Assembly: GCF_035046485.1 (NCBI RefSeq)
Contig: NC_085137.1
Location: 14,475,346-14,539,345, forward strand
Source: Aedes albopictus
Lineage: Eukaryota; Arthropoda; Insecta; Diptera; Culicidae
Length of the DNA stretch: 64,000 nucleotides
Direction: 5' to 3'
Shown here in pieces: positions 43,600 through 54,879 of this stretch. The notes beneath the pieces were generated by a model. The model worked only from the letters and a program-made list of their open reading frames with translations. It was not told where the DNA came from and did not search any database. Each line of letters starts with the position of its first letter. Within the stretch, counting starts at the first letter, position 1. A program made the position numbers and the translations under genes.

Positions 43600-46500
43600 T
43601 AACACTAATAACAGTGGTGGCGTTCGCAGGGCCCGTCGTCGGCTGTTTCGGAACAAGGAGAACGACGAAAAAGTTGCTAGTCGACTATTTATGATTGAGC
43701 TTCGTCATGGGGTGCATTTTGGCGGCGACAAAGATCCTTTCCAGACGGAGATGATTTTATTTAATTTTTTGTTTTGTTCGCGTTGTGAGAACGGCGATTA
43801 TACACGTACCTACGTGAGCGAAGGTAAAAGGTAATTATATCATATGCCGATATGATTACTTCTGCAGATGCTGTTTAGTTTTATCCTGTTTTAGATTATT
43901 TTTAGTAATGAAAAAAGATATTTATGACATAATGTCAAACAATATATGATCGAATAATAATAGACCGAAAGAAAAAAAAGTTATAATAGACAAATGCAAT
44001 CATCAATTGAGCAGAATTGTCTGTATAGTTGACATTTTTATTGATTAGAATTATTTAGTAGGTACCATATTTGCTATCTCCACTCTCATTAACATTCATT
44101 ACTTCATAATACATAGTCTGTTCGATACTTTTTGACGTTATAATTAGAGGTTAGAATAGCAGTACATATGACATGACATATAATTTCAACTAAGTTTACT
44201 CAATTTTGAGATAAAAAGAACTCATTTGCAGATGTATCATTTTTTGAAGCTAAAATTTTACTTAACCTATAAGAATTGGGAATCGTAGAAAAGTGATAGG
44301 AATTTGGCACCGTAACGGAACTGGGATATTGAAAGAAGGAAATTAATACAAAGATAAACATATCAATAGCTATGATGCTATATTTACCCAAAACTCAAAT
44401 TATAGCAATGAATAAAATAAAAAATACGGAAGAGTCTGATGAAATTTTTAGAAGTTACAATGCCTTTATTTTCTACTTCATAATATGAAACAGCAGACAA
44501 TAAAATAAAGAAGGTAAGCTATGTAATGGTTATATCTGCGATAAATTTTCTCCGATTTTGACAATATTGATCTCATTTGATCCAGATTTATTTTTTCCAT
44601 CAAAAACAAATCCGACTGAACCAATCTGGTCATCGTGAGTTAAGAAAAAACCCGAATTGCCATACACGTGGAATTTTCCATAGACCAGCTGCAATTGGCT
44701 TCTTTAGTGGTGTTGAGATAATTCCATATTCACAATCTATACATGCCAAACTGAGCCGAAATCCAAATTTTCATGAACTTTGGTGCCCGGGAACCTATTT
44801 AAAAATCGATTTAAAGTTTGTATGGGATCGATTTGTCGAATCACCCCTCGTCGCATTTCGTACTGGGTGGAGCTGTCAAGCAATTGCCCAGCTGTCAAAA
44901 GGTGATTTCAAAAAATCTTTTTGTAATTGAAGCTTAAGGTATCAAAATAAAGTTTAAAAAATCTGAAAAAAATCATACTGGCTTAAAAAAAGGTGCTCTT
45001 TCGAATAAAATCAAAAAATCAATATATTATTCTTAATTTAAAAAACCCAATTGGTGATTGGTACAAATTAAGTACCTTACCAAGAAAAAAAAATGTTAAA
45101 TTTAAATTTATACGTTCAATATGTAGTCCGTCCAAAGTCTTACACTGTACATCAAAACGTTTTTAATTAGATTTTGTTTTAGATTTTATAGAGACATTTT
45201 AAAATCTTCTCGTGTGTGGTAGGGATAGGATTTTTCAAAACACCATCGTTCTTCTTCTTCTTCATGCACCATCAAATCACCAATAGCATATCTGCCCAGC
45301 CTAGGCCCAAAGTATTGACTTCAAAGTAATCATTACGAAGCATAAATGTCAATTTCTTGATTTTGCTTTGGCTGACCAAGCCAAGGTTGACCGTAGCATT
45401 TTCATAATTCAAATCTCAATTTGTTCATCGAGCACATGTTCTGTTGTGCTGCACGTGGATGTCAAAGCGTTTTCAACAGTGTAATTACGAAGCATGTTTC
45501 ACGAGAGACCATATCTTTTTTTTCAATACGCTAACTCCAACAACGCCGATATTAGAATAGAGGAGCTTAGAAGCAAAGGGGTGTAAGTTACAAAAACCCA
45601 CTTTCGAGTAAATGAGCTTTGAAGTTTTTCACCAGTTTTTCATCCCATTCAAAATGTATGGAGTTTCAATATCAACCCAATTTTCTCTGATTTACTGTAA
45701 TTTTTCTAATCATCATAAAAATAATCTTTAAAAAGTTCCTGTGAGCTTGAAATCTGAAGATTTTTTGATATGTTCAGCTCAAACTCGACAAAACGGTCAC
45801 TTACACCTCTTTGCATCTGGGCCCCTCAATAGCATAAGGATATGTTCCAGAAAATTTGGACTTTTGGGAATACCGCGTAACCCAATCGTTCTATTCGCAT
45901 AACCAATCAATAAAAAAAGATGTCTTATTCAAACGAGTTTAAGTTCACTTAAATCGGTTCAAAGTTGAAAAAATATGAGTACTTTTCAGTTTTGAGGGTA
46001 GCCGGATACGCTTCCGGCATTCTACGCAATGAAAAACAAGCAAAACTGCAGCCCCTCAACAGCAATTGAATGTTTTTTTTTTTAATTTTTCAATTACATA
46101 GAATAAAGCTGTTTCCTTATAAACATTTTCTGATCTTTTACCTGCTATCCATCGACCTTTTGCTCTACAAGCAATGAAAAAAAAAACGAATACTTAATCA
46201 AATTTCTCATTTTTTGTAATATAGCTAAAAATTAAAATTATTTCATATTCTGATATAATTATGTTATTTTTGCAACTGATTATTTTGTTCAGTTGCAAAA
46301 ATAACAAAGTTATAACAGAGTCTGTTCTGATTTACTTGTAACAAAACTAGTTACAAAAGATTATAATATATTTTCTTATAATTTAGTTTGAAAAAGTTTG
46401 AAACAGTCCATGTCATAACAAAATTATAACATAATTTGTTAGTTATATCACATTAAGATATAATTATGATATATTATTGTTATGTTCATCTAGTCGGGTA

Positions 46501-46880
46501 TGGCCTCCACTTTAGCATCCTATTCTACATCATATATGACTTCGTGATGGCTGAGAATTCTATATATTTAGACCAACATGTTAGAATGCGAACTTCAGTT
46601 TCTCTCTTCCCTAATAGGTGTATTTTCAACTATTCATGTACCTATCTTTCAAATAGGTAGATCCGACTTCATCCTCTGGAACGACAGGGAAAACATGTGA
46701 AATACAAAATATTTCTGAAAAATCCCATTCAAAACCATCTACAATTTTGGATTCAGCTGTCTGTATTAGCTTCGTTCAAACAAGTTTATTCCATAAGTTT
46801 GACATTTTTATCATTGAAATTCACATGTCAAAGGCGGAATCTGGAACGTCCCTTTGAAAACCTTAAAAACCTTCAATATC
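43600..46880. other. interior of the 4.7-kb element; no gene
   Basis: AT-rich throughout. The frame at 44577-44930 (117 codons) contains no domain and lies in repeat-like DNA. 45330-45500 matches, inverted, pieces at 14265-14355 and 15755-15830 (ATTCAAATCTCAATTTGTTC, CATCGAGCACATGTT). Other sections are unassigned. Confidence 0.45.
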
Positions 46881-47605
46881 GTCTGCTATGTTCTCGTTTA
46901 GATGTATGCAGGGTACTGCGCCACTTGGGCAGTGGCTGGTATTTTGGGTACTTTTCAGCTACAACTCAGTCAATTTCAGAAATTTAGCAAAACCTCGCGC
47001 CGCAGAGCAGGGACTTTGTTTTGTACACATTACAGCACCTCCATGTCACGTAATATACCATACCTCTTATCAAATGTGATACCGTAAGTGTACCATACTT
47101 TGCGCACCTAGGGCCTAACTTTGCGCACTTTTCAAAAAATCGTTAAACAGTTTTTCTGGTGCATTATGCAAACTTTTTCCCACGGAATACTAGCTAGTGA
47201 TATGGGGCATGCACTTTGTCTCAGTTTGGATGTAATGATAAATGGAAGAGGAAGACAAATTGATGAGTGAATATGCAGTTGCTTTCCCTAAAATGCTGTA
47301 AATAACATTGTAGAATGACGTAGGTTTTGTTTCAAAATTTGTTTTAGTTTAGATAGCAATACCATAAAGTATTTGTGCACTCTCAATAATACAATAATAA
47401 CCAAACTTGTTCCACAACAGAATGTAATATTGAGATGTTATTTAAGGGCTGCATACCAATTGCTTGGTCATAACAAAATAAGATTGTCCAACAAAACATG
47501 TTATGGAAACGTAATGCCTTGATAATTCAATAATAACAAAACAAGATATAAAAACAGGTTTTGTGATTTCGTAGTTATTAATTTGATATTCCCCTCTGCT
47601 CGGGC

Positions 47606-47870
47606 ACCGTTCCGACTAAAGGTAATCTTGGTACCGACATTAGCCAGGTCGATATCTAGTATGGCCAGTGACTCTAGCAGGATCTGACCCCGCTGGTTCG
47701 TGAAACGGCTTCCCCATTCCACGGTCTAGGTATTGAAGACACCGCTATTACCATCGATCTTCGCCCTGTCAGCACGGTCATCATGCAGATCAGGGGAGGG
47801 CGGTTGGTTCGTCAGGCCCCGGGAGTATAATTCCTGATGTCCCAGAACAGGGTCTAACTGGGAGCAAGTG
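47606..47870 (-). pseudogene. R1-clade endonuclease, part upstream of the 4.7-kb insert
   Basis: Minus strand: WGSRFTNQRGQILLESLAIL then IDLANVGTKITFSRNG, which continues directly into GAESVIDVTFC at 42942 when the 4662-bp element is removed. Upstream (47722-47870) the frame is degraded. Together with 41400-42942 this is one dead R1-clade copy. Confidence 0.75.
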
Positions 47871-47889
47871 GCACCCCTCGGGCATCGCC

Positions 47890-48050
47890 AGGTGTGTTTT
47901 CAGATATTCTTATGTGCGAAATGGATACTACTGATTGCCATCCATTTACCCCAAGCGAAATGTCATTCCTTGAATCTCACAACTCAGGCTCACCCAAAAA
48001 TTCACCCAATAGTTATGAATTGGCACATTTACCAAGTGCGCGCAAACCAT
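47890..48050 (+). other. short open sequence of unknown origin at the LOA insertion site
   Basis: From about 47894 a plus-strand frame reads CHPFTPSEMSFLESHNSG then NSYELAHLPSARK and runs into the LOA-type insertion; the last 45 bp are the left target duplication. The composition (Ser/Pro/Asn rich) could be the start of a retrotransposon ORF1, but I do not recognise it. Confidence 0.3.
48006..48050. repeat. 45-bp target-site duplication, one copy
   Basis: From CCAATAGTTATGAATTGG to CGCGCAAACCAT, identical over 45 bp to 53216-53260. It defines both ends of the LOA-type retrotransposon. Confidence 0.95.
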
Positions 48051-48309
48051 CAGGTATCAGGTATCAGAAGGCCGGCTCCAGAGGCACGTTATCCTCCATT
48101 TGGGACATTTGTGCCATCGCCAAAATAACAGCCTATTTCATCATCTACCTGAGGGAAAAGGAAGGAAAAAGGATTTGGATGGGGATAGGGACAGGTAGGG
48201 AAATAGGAAAAATACCCTGGAAGAGGGTACTAACGCACAAGCGTACCACAATGGGTTCAAACAGCGCCCTGAAAAGGGCACTGTAATAACGCATAAAGCG
48301 AAAGAGAGC
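48051..48309 (-). other. 3' untranslated region and tail of the LOA-type element
   Basis: Minus strand: from the stop codon at 48310 through CTTTTCAGGGCGCTGTTTG and AGGAT-rich sequence to a terminal tandem TGATACC repeat ending at 48051. Short-repeat tails instead of poly(A) are usual in LOA/I elements. Confidence 0.7.
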
Positions 48310-49918
48310 CTATAGCTCTTTACCACAGCGGGTTAAGAACAACAGAATATCCTGAAGATTCAGGTTTCTGAAGTCAGTTTCACTTAATAAGTGTTTACCG
48401 AATACTCGGAAACGCAGTTGCGCGAAAACTGGACAGTTACATATCAAATGATACGAAGTTCCATAATCGGATTCACAGCTATCACAGGCAAATGAATCAG
48501 CTTGCTGAATATTCGCCATGTGATAGCTGAGTCGGCAGTGGCCAGTCAATGCTTTGACCAGCATGCTGCAATTCTGCTTAGACAGATTAGTTAGATACTT
48601 CGCCACCCGTAGAGATGGCTCAGCACTATACAATTTGGTTTGACGACATGACTCCAAACTATTCCAATATTGTCTGTGTTGAGTGACAGCCCAGGTGTGA
48701 ATCTGAAGCTTAATCCAACACTTCGATATCGGAATAGCTGGCTCAGGGCCAATGAAGTCATGTGATGCTCCAGAGCGAGCTAACTCATCAGCCAATTCAT
48801 TTCCAGCGATGGAAGAATGACCAGGTACCCATAGAAGGTGAACAGCGTTTGCTGAATTCAGCTCCTCGATTTGAGTTCGACAAGCGATAACTATCTTCGA
48901 CCTGGAGTTGGCCGAAGCAAGTGCTTTAATAGCAGCCTGGCTATCTGAACAGAAGTATATTACTTTGCCCATTACGTGCTGCTGAAGTGCTGATTGCACT
49001 CCGCACATAAGAGCAAAGATTTCGGCCTGAAAAACGGTACAGTGTCTACCAAGTGAATAAGACTGATACAGCCTTAGCTCACGAGAATAAACACCAGCAC
49101 CTGCTCGACCTTCGAGAAGGGAGCCATCAGTGTAACATACGATGCCGTCTGAAATACTTCTTTCCAGATAACCAGATATCCACTCTTCCCGGGAAGGGAA
49201 TATCGTGGAAAATGTCCTATATGGAAAATTACAAGCAATTGTAAGATCACTTGGAGCAAGGACAATTTTGTCCCAATTCACCAAAAGTGGAAACAACGAG
49301 GTGTGTGTTGATGTGCGGTTCACAGGAGTTTCCTCTAGTAGACCGAGTACCCGTAACCGGTAAGTGCAAGAAAGGGCTTCTTGTTTGAGATGAATGTGTA
49401 GTGGGGCAACGTCAAAGAGAACTTCTAGCGCTGCCGTAGGAGTTGAAGAGAACGCTCCAGACATCGCCATTAAGCACATCCTTTGGAGATGGCCTAATTT
49501 TGATTGGACCGTTCTCACTTCACCCTTTTGCCACCACACAAGACATCCATAAGCCAATATTGGCTGAACCACAGTTGTGTAAATCCATTTGATATACTTG
49601 GGTTTTAGACCCCAAGTTGTACCAAAAGTACGCCGGCATTGCCCGAAGGCCATACAAGCTTTCTTGATTCTGAACTCAATGTGAGGTGTCCAGGAAAGCT
49701 TGGAATCAAGAATGACTCCAACGTACTTTACCTGTTCAGTCACATCGATTTCAGAATCAAAGAGACGCAAAGGTCGAACGCCATTACGGTTTCGCCTTTC
49801 CGTGAAAAGAACAATAGATGTTTTACTCGGATTAACCGAAAGGCCATATTGGCGACACCAACCCTCAACTACCTGAAGGGCGTTTTGCATCAGGTCGAAA
49901 AGGGTGCTGATGCACATA
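48310..49918 (-). pseudogene. LOA-type ORF2, C-terminal part: RT thumb and RNase H
   Basis: About 535 codons, continuous. It starts at the MITE boundary (MCISTLFDLMQNALQVVEGW), continues with RT blocks D/E (YGLSVNPSKT, QVKYVGVILDSKLSWTPHIE) and a connector. The RNase H domain has catalytic-type residues in GIVCYTDGSLLEGRAGAGVY (Asp), FQAEIFALMCGVQSAL (Glu), YFCSDSQAAIKALAS (Asp) and WVPGHSSIAGNELADELA (His..Asp). A C-terminal CDSCESDYGTSYHLICNCPV Cys/His segment precedes the stop at 48310. RNase H removes RNA from the RNA-DNA hybrid during target-primed reverse transcription. The module itself looks intact but is cut from its RT core by the MITE. Confidence 0.85.
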
Positions 49919-50605
49919 GGGGAAAGTGGGGCAATATGCCATTTTTCAAACTTTCATCGTTTTCAATGATAAATAGCCTCATTTGTTAGGCTTTCAAAGT
50001 GGTAACAGCAACTAGACAATATTTGCTCGATGCTTCAGCAAAAATATTCACTAAATTATTGAATTTTCATTGATTTTTAGCGATTTCAAAAACTGGTTCG
50101 TAAAACGGAAGTGGTGCAAAAAGGCCATCTGCCATGGGGTAAGATGCCACTTCATGAAAACATTCAAAAATTACGTCCTCCAGTTTTCTGGCATTTTCGA
50201 CTCACTTTCACCTTTTTGTCACGTTTTTTCGTTTACTCAATACATGGAGTGTTACCCCCCTCCCCGCAAAACGATGATCGTAATATTTGAATGACCCCTA
50301 ACATGGAAAGCGTAGACATCAACAACCATGCGACTCCATGCGTGCCTCAATCTCGTTGGAAACACTTGGCTGGTAATAAAATCACCAGAAAACCTTAATT
50401 GCAAGCACGAAAAACCGGAAGTTGCCAATTTTCATTGGGAAATCAAAAGATTTTCCGTGGGTCTGGCGGCCTATCATCTAGAAGAATGTTCAATGCAAAC
50501 ATATCTTGACACCGTTCACCTATATCAATGATCAAGCCCCATTCAGGAATGATTTTATGAGTTGGGCCATTTTACCCCATCTTGGCATTTTGGGCTCTGT
50601 TCCCC
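49919..50605. mobile_element. 687-bp MITE inside the LOA-type RT
   Basis: Ends GGGGAAAGTGGGGCAATATG and, inverted, GGGGAACAGAGCCCAAAATG; TA on both sides (49917-49918 and 50606-50607). The host frame rejoins exactly if the element and one TA are removed (LLVG to MCIST). Its GGGGCAA core resembles the MITE at 26736. Non-coding; small frames within it are by-products. Confidence 0.85.
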
Positions 50606-51017
50606 TACCAACTAACAATGTTAGGTAGTCGTCGGCAAAACCATAAGTAGGAAAACCGCTATTATTGAGTTGCCTCAATAGCGTATCTGCTACGAGATTC
50701 CACAAAAGCGGTGATAAGACTCCCCCTTGGGGGCATCCACAAACACTCAATTTCCTAATCCCTGCTAGACGCAATGTCGAGAAGAGATATCGGTTTTTGA
50801 GCATTTGGTGAATCCAATTGGAAATCATTGGAGATATACCATGACTCCGTGCGGCTTCCAATATGGCATCGAAAGGCACGTTGTCAAAGGCACCCTCGAT
50901 ATCTAAGAAAACACCCAAACAAGATTGCTTTTGAGCGAATGCTTTCTCGATATCGTAAACAACCTTGTGTAAAAGAGTCACAGTGGACTTACCAGATTGG
51001 TAGGCATGTTGGTTCAC
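50606..51017 (-). pseudogene. LOA-type RT, catalytic core
   Basis: Minus strand from 51017: NQHAYQSGKSTVTLLHKVVY, then block A GVFLDIEGAFDNVPFD, GCPQGGVLSPLLWNLVADTL (block B), and the catalytic box YGFADDYLTLLVG, ending at the MITE. The two catalytic Asp of FADD and the block A Asp are present. It is one base out of frame with the upstream RT part (junction near 51015); the frame here opens with GTG, not a real start. Confidence 0.85.
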
Positions 51018-51676
51018 ATGAACATCACGTTGGCCAGATGAACATCACGGATATGATGATCCACAATGCGTTTTAAGCATTTCAGAAGAAAAGAGGTCAA
51101 ACTGATAGGTCTGAAACTCTTTGCTTCTTCATACGACGCACGACCCACTTTCGGAATAAACTTTACAGTAATATCCCTCCAGGATTTGGGAATATACCCT
51201 ATAGCAAAACTGCAAACAAGTAGTTTTTTCAAAACATGTTTGAAATAATCAAATCCCTTCCGAAGCAAAATAGGATAAATCCCATCTGCCCCAGGAGATT
51301 TGAAAGGAGCAAAGCTATTAAGAGCCCACTCAATCGATTCTATAGTTACAATACTCCGAGCCGAAACTAAAGAATCATAACTACAAGAAAAGACATCAGG
51401 ATCATCCGAAGATGTAATATCCACACATCCAGGGAAGTGTGTGCTGAATAAGCATTCCAGAACTTCCTCATCAGAGGAAGTCAGATCGCCATTTGGCAAA
51501 CGAAGTTCGTTCACCCGGAAATCCTTAGATTTCGCAAGGATTTTGTTTAACCGACTGACTTCACTCAAGCTGGAAACATTTGTACAAAGGTTTTTCCAGC
51601 CGGATCGTTCAGCAGACCGGAGAGCTTTCCTGTAGGCCTTGCGAGCCGATCTGAAAGCCTCCGAACCAGCCGAACG
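51014..51676 (-). pseudogene. LOA-type RT, N-terminal part
   Basis: Same frame as the endonuclease, separated from it by a single TGA at 51677-51679. Reads RSARKAYRKALRSAERSGWK, SLSEVSRLNKILAKSK, then RT blocks 1-3: NSFAPFKSPGADGIYPILLR, WRDITVKFIPKVGRASYEEA and KSFRPISLTSFLLKCLKRIV. It ends by frameshift at HLANVMFM. All blocks expected before the block A Asp are present. Confidence 0.85.
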
Positions 51677-52642
51677 TCATCTGTTCCAACTCTTTCTACA
51701 TTGTTTCCTGAGTTTCGCCAGATCAGAGTTCCACCAAGGGGTTCCTCTTGTGATCTTCACAGACCGTAGAGGGCATGCTTCTTCAAAAGCTTCCATGATG
51801 AAGGTCGTTGTAGTATCAACGGCATCATCTAAATCACTTGGAGTGTCAATGGATGGTGAATATCCATGAAATTTGGCTGCAACCAAATCAGTATAAAGAT
51901 CCCAGTTTGTTGACCGAGGATTCCTGAAACGCAATGTTTGCGAAGTAACATTTAAATGTTCAAAAAAGATATAGCGATGGTCAGATAAAGATTCTTCATC
52001 TGACACATGCCAATTGGTCAGCTCGTGACTAATTCTGCTAGAGCAAAGCGTTATATCTAACACTTCCTCTCTAGCAGATACCATGAAGGTTGGGCGGTTG
52101 CCTATGTTAAGTAATGCAAGATCTGTACTACTTAAGTACTCCATCAAACTGGAGCCTCTCAAGTTAATGTCTGAGCTGCCCCAGATGATATGGTGAGCAT
52201 TAGCATCACTGCCAACAATTAGCGGAAGGCCTTTTGAAGTGCAGTATGCGATGACTTGTTTGAAAGCATCCGTAGGGGATGGTTCATCATGTGGTAAATA
52301 CACAGAACAATAGACGTATTTCCTGTTGAGGTTTCCAACAGATACATCAATTGTGATAGCACATACATCTCTGGTGGTTAGTTCAGAGATGAGTGTAGCA
52401 ACTATTGCGTTGTTGACAAGCACACAGGCTCGAGGCATGACACGCGAGTTTGCCATTTCATGTTTACTGAAAGTGGCAAACACCGGGTTCACAAGGTTTC
52501 CTAGATAGAAATTTCCCTTACGAAAGTAAGGTTCTTGTACCAAGGCCACTTGGGCTGTACCATTTTGCATAAGTCTGCAAAGATTGATCGTTGCTGTTCT
52601 TTTATGCTGAAGATTGATCTGAGCTATCCTAACCGTAGCCAC
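51677..52642 (-). pseudogene. LOA-type apurinic-like endonuclease
   Basis: 321 codons encoding the element's nicking endonuclease. Motifs are AQINLQHKRTATINL (N motif), ALVQEPYFRKGN (catalytic Glu), PLIVGSDANAHHIIWGSSDI (Asp/Asn), LDITLCS and SDHRYIFFEHLN (Asp/His). Length and order fit LOA/R1-group endonucleases. The open frame begins with GTG at 52642 after an in-frame stop a few codons upstream; no good ATG is available, so the true start is unclear. It ends with PWWNSDLAKLRKQCRKSWNR and an in-frame TGA, after which the same frame continues into RT. Confidence 0.85.
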
Positions 52643-53215
52643 TACCCAAACTAGGTAAGATTAAACTCTTCGCAACAGCAGCACAACAAAGAACAGCAAC
52701 AATAAAACCAAATCGGTATCGATTGGAAAACGCCAAAGGCGAGGATACACAGAATACACTGTGTAAATCGCATAATGCGAAACCATATAGGTGAAAATTT
52801 AAACTAATTAACAACATCTTCATAATCCCGCCCTTATTTAGCCTCAAGTGAGACTAAAGAAGGGCAGCTGATTGTCTCGGAGAAACACAAGGTCCACTGC
52901 ACCATTGCTCCGGTTAGCGCAGTAAGGGCTACATACTGTGGAGGGCGCCCTGGTACTCCACAGGCTCCGTTAGCGGTTAGGTTTTTATTAGACCCCCCTA
53001 GCCATTCATTCCTAGGCACGGTAAGCATAAAGCCGCATCACACCATGAATTAGGGGTCACCTGTTGGTGGATTCTTACCACCGGAACAGGCGGTCCGTAG
53101 TGTTATTCTTAGCCAATTGAGACAATCGCTACCGACACTACACAGCTATCTAGGCTGATCGAGAAAAGAAGTTAATATTGATGATCAACTTCATAGGGAC
53201 TCGAACAGCCGACGA
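52643..53215 (-). other. 5' leader of the LOA-type element
   Basis: About 570 bp between the exact 5' end set by the target duplication (53215) and the endonuclease frame. It contains no ORF1-like coding sequence. As in other non-LTR elements it may hold an internal promoter; no motif stands out. Confidence 0.55.
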
Positions 53216-53260
53216 CCAATAGTTATGAATTGGCACATTTACCAAGTGCGCGCAAACCAT
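53216..53260. repeat. 45-bp target-site duplication, second copy
   Basis: Identical to 48006-48050. Confidence 0.95.
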
Positions 53261-53384
53261 ACATTTCACCTCACCCGAGGAAGTCAACGATTTTTTTCCG
53301 AAGTGGAATTTATAACAATAAGGCCACGAAATGTCAAAGACTTTACAAAATTTACCTTAGCAATCGCGGTGTGCAGTATTCTTA

Positions 53385-53518
53385 TGGTCCACTGCACGAA
53401 TTTATTCTGGCCTGCTTACTCTCACAGAAAATTTGACGTTTGAGAGGTGTCGACACAGCTCAAACGTCAAATTTCATGTGAGAGTAAGCAGGCCAGAATA
53501 AATTCGTGCAGTAATCCA
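53385..53518. mobile_element. 134-bp hairpin MITE
   Basis: Arms CACTGCACGAATTTATTCTG and CAGGCCAGAATAAATTCGTG type sequence pair almost perfectly around the CTCAAACGTC/GACGTTTGAG centre; TA flanks at 53383-53384 and 53519-53520. Confidence 0.85.
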
Positions 53519-53520
53519 TA

Positions 53521-54280
53521 CGGCACTGCATGAGATTCTCTCCTTCTCTTTCACTCTTCCAGACATTTTGTTATCCACAAGGCCAAGAAACGTTAAAATC
53601 CCATACAAAATCAAAACAGTGCAGTGCCCTATACTGCCGTTCTACGCATAGTTGGTCGGCGTTAAGTCAGACCGGACCATCTGTTATTCAATTATTTCGG
53701 GAAAATGTCCTGCAAGCACTTGAAATTTCAAATCTCTGGCACTATTTTCAAAAATGTTATTATTCTTTTATGTAATGACACATCTGCACACACCGTCGAA
53801 AAGTTTCGGTTTAACATTTTCCTCAGCTAATCTTTACCTGCTCAAAAAATCGCATAGTCCACTCTGATTGAACGCCGACCAGTTGTACCATGTTATATGG
53901 GATTCCCATATAATGCGAGGTATGCACTTGAAACGGAATCGCTCAAGTAATTTTCGTTCAGTGCATTATTTTTCCGTGACCGGAATGATCAAGAAATTCA
54001 ACACAGCAAGCCCCATTTGATTTGACGTTTCGTTTCAGCTCCGTACTAGGATCCGGAATAAAGCGACGCTTTATCATTTCTTGAGTGATTTCTTGCCTGA
54101 ATTTTCCACGGATCGAGATAGGTCAAGACATTTCTTGAGATCTGCGTACTACCCATAATATGGGACAATTGGGCGTAGAACAGCAGTATAGTAAACGGGG
54201 TAATGGAGGTGCACGGTTCTCGTTAGGATTAGATTAGAACGATCCCTGCTCTTCCTGATACCCTGGTATCAGTTGCGCAC
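53521..54280. other. no gene seen
   Basis: Unassigned sequence. CACTGCACTG-like and GTTCTACGC motifs recur but do not resolve into an element. Confidence 0.35.
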
Positions 54281-54282
54281 TA

Positions 54283-54502
54283 TAGACACTATAGATTCCA
54301 TAGACTCGCGGATACATGGTTGGGCAATACGATTTCAGTGTATTTAACCGTGAATTTAGAGTGTATCGAGCGAATATGACGCCACGCAATCCATTGTCGC
54401 TTTTGAAATCGTGACGTCATGCTCGTTTGGCTACACGAACTGACAGTTCGTTTGGCTACAGTTGTCTTCGCCTCCGCGAGTCTATGGAATCTATAGTGTC
54501 TA
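54283..54502. mobile_element. 220-bp inverted-repeat element (MITE)
   Basis: Arms TAGACACTATAGATTCCATA..GACTCGCGGA at 54283-54312 and its complement at 54473-54502, flanked by TA. The interior contains a local duplication of CGTTTGGCTACA (54424 and 54449) around ACTGACAGT. Confidence 0.75.
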
Positions 54503-54879
54503 TACTGTGCAATACTTTACACTATTTGTGGAACTCGGTTGAAGGCGTAGCACTAGGTCCGGGTGGCGTAGTACCACTTCGAAATTCGAATTGAGGGAAG
54601 CAAAACACCTTCAGCACTGATTGAATAACCTATTGTGTCGGATAGGTACTCGACACGAACTATGAAAAAAGAAATTAAAATACTATGAGTTTATTATGAA
54701 AAAGTACAAAAAACTTACCGAACAGTTTGAACAGTTTGATAATTTCTGTATTGGACTCACAATAGATCAAAAGGTCCAATAGAAAATCGTGTTCCTAAAT
54801 CATTCATACAAGTTCGTGTATATCATTAACTCAACACGGTTGGGAAACCCTGAACGAAAGTGTTACCTCGATCATAAAT

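Larger units (their letters stand above)
42943..47604. mobile_element. 4662-bp non-coding element with CCCGAGCAGA ends and ATAACA repeats
   Basis: Left end CCCGAGCAGAAGAGAATA; right end, inverted, CCCGAGCAGAGGGGAATA. A CA dinucleotide flanks both sides (42941-42942 and 47605-47606). Both ends are rich in ATAACA/TGTTAT motifs (42960-43210 and 47380-47590), with more near 46240-46480, i.e. sub-terminal repeats. Inside are two tRNA-like sequences and dispersed-repeat pieces. No transposase frame was found. It splits the R1 endonuclease between GA and ES codons; removal of the element and one CA restores the host frame. Short duplication plus sub-terminal repeats recall CACTA- or ISL2EU-type elements, but the family is unassigned. 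Confidence 0.8.
48051..53215 (-). mobile_element. 5.2-kb LOA-type (Lian-like) non-LTR retrotransposon
   Basis: Minus-strand element bounded by a perfect 45-bp target duplication, so both ends are exact. Order from the 5' end: leader (53215-52643), endonuclease (52642-51677), RT (51676-50606 and 49918-about 49500), RNase H (about 49150-48750), C-terminal Cys/His segment (stop at 48310), 3' leader, and a short tandem tail (TGATACCTGATACCTGATGG). Endonuclease + RT + RNase H in one frame is the LOA/I organisation; Lian is the known LOA element of Aedes aegypti. Defects: one in-frame TGA, one frameshift and a 687-bp MITE (itself 49919-50605). I see no ORF1 between the leader and the endonuclease. 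Confidence 0.85.
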
